Assembly (NCBI RefSeq): GCF_905404315.1
Contig: NC_066267.1
Span: 7,516,501-7,580,500, forward strand
Direction of reading: 5' to 3'
Source of the DNA: Leptidea sinapis
Taxonomy: Eukaryota > Arthropoda > Insecta > Lepidoptera > Pieridae
Length of the DNA stretch: 64,000 nt
Shown one piece after another: positions 36,801 through 42,800 of this stretch. The notes below the pieces were generated by a model that had not been told where the DNA came from, did no database searches, and was given only the letters and a program-made list of their open reading frames with translations. Made by a program: the position numbers and the translations under genes. Positions within the stretch are counted from its first letter, which is position 1, and the number at the start of each line of letters is the position of its first letter.

Positions 36801-39800
36801 ACCACTAAACGTTGGCAATTGTATTCTCGGAAGTTGAACGTTACTCGTCGATGGCGACTGTACTTCACTTGTATTTTTGCGGTCGCTTCCATCTGAACTT
36901 GATAGAGCGAGTAAATCTCTTCTTAATAACGATTTGTAGATCAAATATTCTTCTTCGAACTCTTCAAATAAATCCTTAGTAAAATAAGTTAAGATTTGAT
37001 TAATTTTGGATCGACTGCAGATTGCGCTACAATATCTGAATGTCTTCTGTTGAATTTGCACTCAAATCCTCTAACAATTATTGCAATCTTGTTTCAACAT
37101 AAGTTAATGTGATTCTGTCCTTTGGCGACTTTTTGTAATAAGCATGCGCTTTAACTAGTCTCTCAAATGCGTCATTTTGCTCACTAATTATCTTCTCCAT
37201 CTTTTACTTTTTTTTTTTTTAATTCAAATGCTCACAAACTTAAAATTTTACAAGTCTTGAATGCTTCAAACGAAATTATTCTAAGTCCATATAATGAAAA
37301 TCTCGAAAAAAATTACAAGTTCAAGATTGCACAAAATATTCTAAGTTATAAAAATTAAAACAGGAAAATTTTACAAGTCCAAGATTGCTTGTGATTTTTC
37401 TAAGTCTTTGAGAAATTATTTAAATTTTTACAAGTTCTCAAATCATTGACTCTGTCACTATTCTATTCACTTCACTGATTACACTATGTTCTTAATACTC
37501 ACGAACAATTTTACTAAGTCCAGTCCTGAGTTTCGGCACCAATGTTTAAATAAATCAAAGACGGATCTACACTTTACACATTTATTCCTCACTCACACAT
37601 ACAGCAACTACTTGAGAGGGAACAAGAAGCGAGCATAATACTGGTGACCGTAAGCTAACTTTCGGCAGAAATATTGTTAGCATATCTTAATGCTTATCTC
37701 TGTGCTCTATGCACCATTTATCGGATGCGATATGAACTAAAAAGACAGCCAGTTTCACGTTCAACAGGCACAGTGAGAGATAATATTTTGTGAGAATTTG
37801 TTTAAGGTGATTTTTAGAGCAAACATCTTTTAGCAAATCCTGTGGCAGTTCATTTATGACAGTGGGCACTATCCAGCGTTTTCCTCTTTTCCCATCGTTG
37901 TTTTTAATTTTGGGGATAACTAATTTGTCTTTCTTTGACAAACGAGTTTGGTATGTATGCTTTATTTCTATTTTATAATCATTGTCTTGATAGTGTTCAG
38001 TCATTATTATTTATTTAACTTTTTTTTCAATTGGTAGGATTTTGCATATTTGGAATAACTTTTCATAATTTTTTTGACACAAATTTATATCTTCAGTTTG
38101 CTAGTGATTGGATCGAATACAGAGCTACTTTTCAAGTCCATTGCCTAATATGCAATTATTGCAATCTTTCAACTGTTCTCATTCGTTTGAAGGAGCTGAG
38201 TTGACGATACGATATTCGAAGACACAGGTTGGAATCCCGTCGACACAAAAATGGCACAAATAACTACGAGGCCCGTGAACCAGCATTTGATTTCATAATT
38301 TTTTGCTTAACTGACAAGCGAACAGCATTGGATGTCTCCTATACCTACTCTTTTCATGGTAAACTATTGCAATATTATTATAACTATCTCTTTTTCACTT
38401 ATTGCAATAAGTTCGGAGAAAAATAAGATAGTAAGTAAGCTTAAAAGAAGGCGGGGCTTAATATAAATTTATTAAAGAAATATGCATTGAATTTAGTGTT
38501 TGAAATTTTGTGTTTTTGGTAAAATTATCTGATATTACAAAATACATTATTTTACCCCAATTTTCCATTAAATCTAACATTTACTATTTAAATATCTTTC
38601 TTATAAAGAAATATTGCATTAAGACTCACCTCAATAGAAAATTTACAACGTTCGACCTTAAAAGTGTCGTGCCCTAAACTCACCGACTGACCATTGAGTG
38701 TGATGATAGCGTACCCAACCAACATACAATCATCGGCCACAATACTGAAATTGATAAATTATTGGTTAGTGACTTACCGACTGGTCGAGTTGTTTAAAAA
38801 TGTATTTTCAATTACTTTCTTTTCATTATAGGGAAATTTCATAATAATAATCGGAGACGCCATTAAAGCAGCCACCAGAACGTATAACTCCATGGCCACG
38901 ACGCCAAGAGAAAACGCCTGAGGAGGAGGATAAATAATAACTTTACTTTTTTTTAATATTATATTTTTAATGGAAATAAGGGGTGAGACGAGCAGGACTC
39001 TTATTTTCATTTAAAAAATCACCTTGAGACATAAGGTGCTAAGTCTCATTTGCCCAGCAATTTCACTAGCTACGCCATTCAGACCGAAACATAGTAATGC
39101 TTACACATTATTGCTTCTTGGCTGAAATAGGCGCCGTTGTGATACCTATAATCTAGCCAGCATCCGGTGGAAAGGAGCCTCCCACTTATGACTCCAGTGT
39201 AGGCTTTTGAGGCCCCTTACGACATATATCAACACTCACCTTAGCCAAATTTGATAACAACCTGTAAATTCAGCATAAGAAATTCATTCTAGTAATGAAC
39301 TTTTTTTATGGAAAAGGAGGACATACGAACGTATAACCTGGTGTTAAGTGATCACCACTGTCCACATTCTCTTGCAACACCAGAGGAAACACAGGATCGT
39401 TCCCGGCCTTTAAGGAAGGTGTACGCACTTTTTTTGAAGAATGTCGTATCGTCCCGGAAACACCGCACAAGGCAGCTCACTCCACAGCTTTGTACTACGT
39501 AGAAGAAAGCTCCTTGAAAACCGCACTGTGAAGGACCCCCACCCATCCAGATGGTGGGGATGATATCCTAATTTGTGACGTGTCGTACGAAGGTGGAGTT
39601 CGGCGGCAGGAATCAGGTGATACAGCTATTTAGAACACGCCCCGTGATAAATGCGTATAAGACACACAATGAAGCGACGTCTCTACGCAACGCCAAGTGA
39701 TCCAGCCGTTCACAGAGCACTGGGTCCCGACAATTCGAGCTGCTTTGCGTTGCACGTGGTTCAGTTCCTGAAGATTTTGTTGATATACCACTCAAACTTA

Positions 39801-42800
39801 CTTCTGAGATGCATCGTTTACCACGACGTTTCTCGTTTAGTTTTATGTTAGATTGTAGTCCTTGTTTGTTTTTACAGCGTGGTCCACTTGTATGTCTGTT
39901 TCTCATGGACTCTATAGATATCTTACACACTAAAGTCAAAAATAGTGGTACAATAATAGCTATACGGCATTACAAACCAACTTGACATTAGGTTATACCA
40001 AGAACATGCAAAATGTTTACAAATAGACCTTTTGCTTGTGATTGGTTTTTCGTACTTATAACATTTCCCGGGTTTATTTCCAAGGCTGCTCGACATTCAC
40101 AAAACTTCAGAATTATCATTGTATTGACAGTGTTATCAGCGCTATTGGCTATAGTCAACATTTTACATATTCTTGGTTTATTCTCAAGTATAACTTTGTA
40201 CCAAGTTTATTTGTAAGGCCGTATAATTACTGTAGTACCACTATTTATGACTTTAGTATATTACTATACATTAATTATAATAATATATATATAAATTTCG
40301 TTTATTTCAAAGATTTCATATACATTTTAGTGGTTGAGACTTCCTAGTAAGTTGTCTTAATTACATTGGGAATATCTCGCCACTTCCTTAGCGGATACAA
40401 AATTCTAATTATTGATCCGTAATAGGTATGGATATATATAGAAACAATACTCACGCCAACTGTCCACGATCATCGACCCTAGGCAGCGCAAAGGGAGAGA
40501 AACTCTGTTCCGGCTCACCATTTTGTATGACAGAATAATTTCTGAACATAAAATACTGGCTGTGAATTAACACCTTACTGAGTCCGGCTTCCAACCGGAA
40601 CGCGTTTGACGCTAAAGCGAATGTTACCTGTGGCATTTCTATGTGTGGCATTTGTATCAGGAAGATATCTCGCAACGCCCTGAAGGAAAATGTTAATTTA
40701 AAAAAATTGCTAATAAATCAATACATATGATAAAATTGCTATAAACCTTGTCATTAGTCTGTTTCAACAACCGTACATAGACGACGAAAAAGAATGATTA
40801 CGAAAATTGCAGTCTACTTGTTACGTGCTTTTGTGCCTGTTTGATATTCGCCATTTTGGCGCTGTTGGCCATGTAGGGAGAGTCTGTGGTACTAAAACTA
40901 ATGATGACAACCTCAGCAAACATCGATAGATGGTGGGAAACTAGTTACAAAAAATTGTGTACTTTATTACGTTGATTCGTGACGTATAAATAACACTCAA
41001 AACGAAATAAATTAATTCAAAATTTAAAAAATACTTCGGAGTATTGTGCGTTCTTTCGCAGCCATTTGTATTATACGTCAAAATTAGTTCTCTGGACGCT
41101 CGGGAGTGGCGCTTTAAATAGGCACAAAAAATTCTGGATAGTTAGAATTCCAATTCAAATATTTTTATTCAAAATAGGATTCAAAATCACTTACTGAACG
41201 TCAAAAACTACCACCCATTCAAAAGAGACTGCCTCAGACCTGAGAAGAATGGGCGCAAGAAACTCAGCGGGCTCTTTTTTAATATAAAAATATGGATTAC
41301 AATGGGATATCGTACAATAAACATTTAAAATTAAAGAGCCTGTGGGTGTTCGCTTTATTCCCAGTCCGTGGTGTCATTAAGAAAATCGTTTATGCTATAG
41401 TAACCTTTCCCACACAAATATTTTTTAACAATTCTTTTAAATTTCGTAACACATTTTTTTTGTACATTTTCTGGAATCATATTGTAGAAGCATATACATC
41501 GCCCCACAAAAGACTTACTAACTCGAACCAACCGAGTAGTCACAGTTTCTTGAAAATTCCTCAATGTGCTTATGAACATACAGAACTTATCAAATATATG
41601 GAACAGCCTGTCCGGTGGTATTTTTACAGGTCAGTGCTGCATTTAGTGCTCGACCCACAGTCAGCGCTGACGTCAATCGAGCGAAGCGCATGTCCGTACG
41701 CCCGGCTGGCCATGTTGCGTATTATTACTAATTATAAATTAATCAGCGCTGGAACGCTACTTGACAATATGACATTGTCAATATGCGTATCACTCCAGCT
41801 AGGTATAAAACTGAATGAACCACATTAATCTAGATGTGGCGTTCAGGTAGATGCTCTTGGGCATCACGGGTTATCATGCCTAAAATCGGCAGGCCGTATT
41901 AGTCTTCACGCCAGCATTTCGTCCAAGTTACATCAGTTGGTGTTGGGCTTCTGCTTCGACTGCCGAAGACAGCAAGCGTCGCAAATATGTCGGCCCATAG
42001 GGCGCTGAGGCGCGGAGAATGTACAAAGTACTGTCTTCGCGCCTCAATAAGGCTACTGGAAACCCTGGCAGCTATTTCGGTAAACGAATCAGCCTAGCTA
42101 TCCAACGCGGAAATGCTGCCAGTAGTCTTGGTACGCTTCCAAGTAATGATAGTTTAATTTTATATAGTCATAGTACTGCAAATATAGTTAGAGGATTTGC
42201 TTTGATTGAATAAATACATGAGGACAAACGAGCGTACGGGTCACCTGTTGTTAAGTGATCACCGCCGCCCACAATATCTTGCAACACCAGAGGAATCACA
42301 GGAGCGTTGCCGGCCTTTAAGGACGTTAGTTACGCGCTTTTTTGAAGGTACCCATGTCGTATCGTCCCTGAAACACCGCACAAGGAAGCTCATTCCACAG
42401 CTTTGTAGTACGTGGAAGAAAGCTCCTTGAAAACCGCACTGTGGAGGACCACCACACATCCAGATGGTGAGGATGATATCCTAACTTGTGGCGTGTCGTG
42501 CGAAGGTGGAATTCTTCGGCAGGAATCAGGTTAAATAGCTCTTCGGAACACTCCCCGTGATAAATGCGGTAGAAGACACACAATGAAGCGACGTCTCTAC
42601 GCAACGCCAAGTGATCCAGCCGTTCACAGAGCACTGGGTCCCCGACAATTCGAGCTGCTCTGCGTTGCACGCAGTCAAATGGATCGAGCTGATACTGGGG
42701 TGCGCCAGACCAGAGATGACAGCAATACTCCATGTGTGGCCGGACCTGCGCTTTGTACAGCGCTAGTATGTGGGCCAGCTTGAAGTATTGCCGTGCTCTA

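Larger units (their letters stand above)
31960..37680 (-). mobile_element. BEL/Pao LTR retrotransposon, decayed (in intron 5, sense)
   Basis: Reading on the minus strand: candidate 5' LTR end, primer site, repeat-rich leader, gag with zinc knuckles, aspartic protease, reverse transcriptase, RNase H, integrase and the DUF5641-like end. This order, with integrase last and gag/pol domains of the BEL type, identifies the class. Coding sequence is broken by several frameshifts and stops. No matching 3' LTR was found. It is in the same orientation as the host gene. Confidence 0.85.

Noticed and set aside
41292..41828. 178-codon plus-strand ORF
   Set aside because: Its first half is the antisense of a LINE family B tail and the rest shows no protein signature or conserved context.
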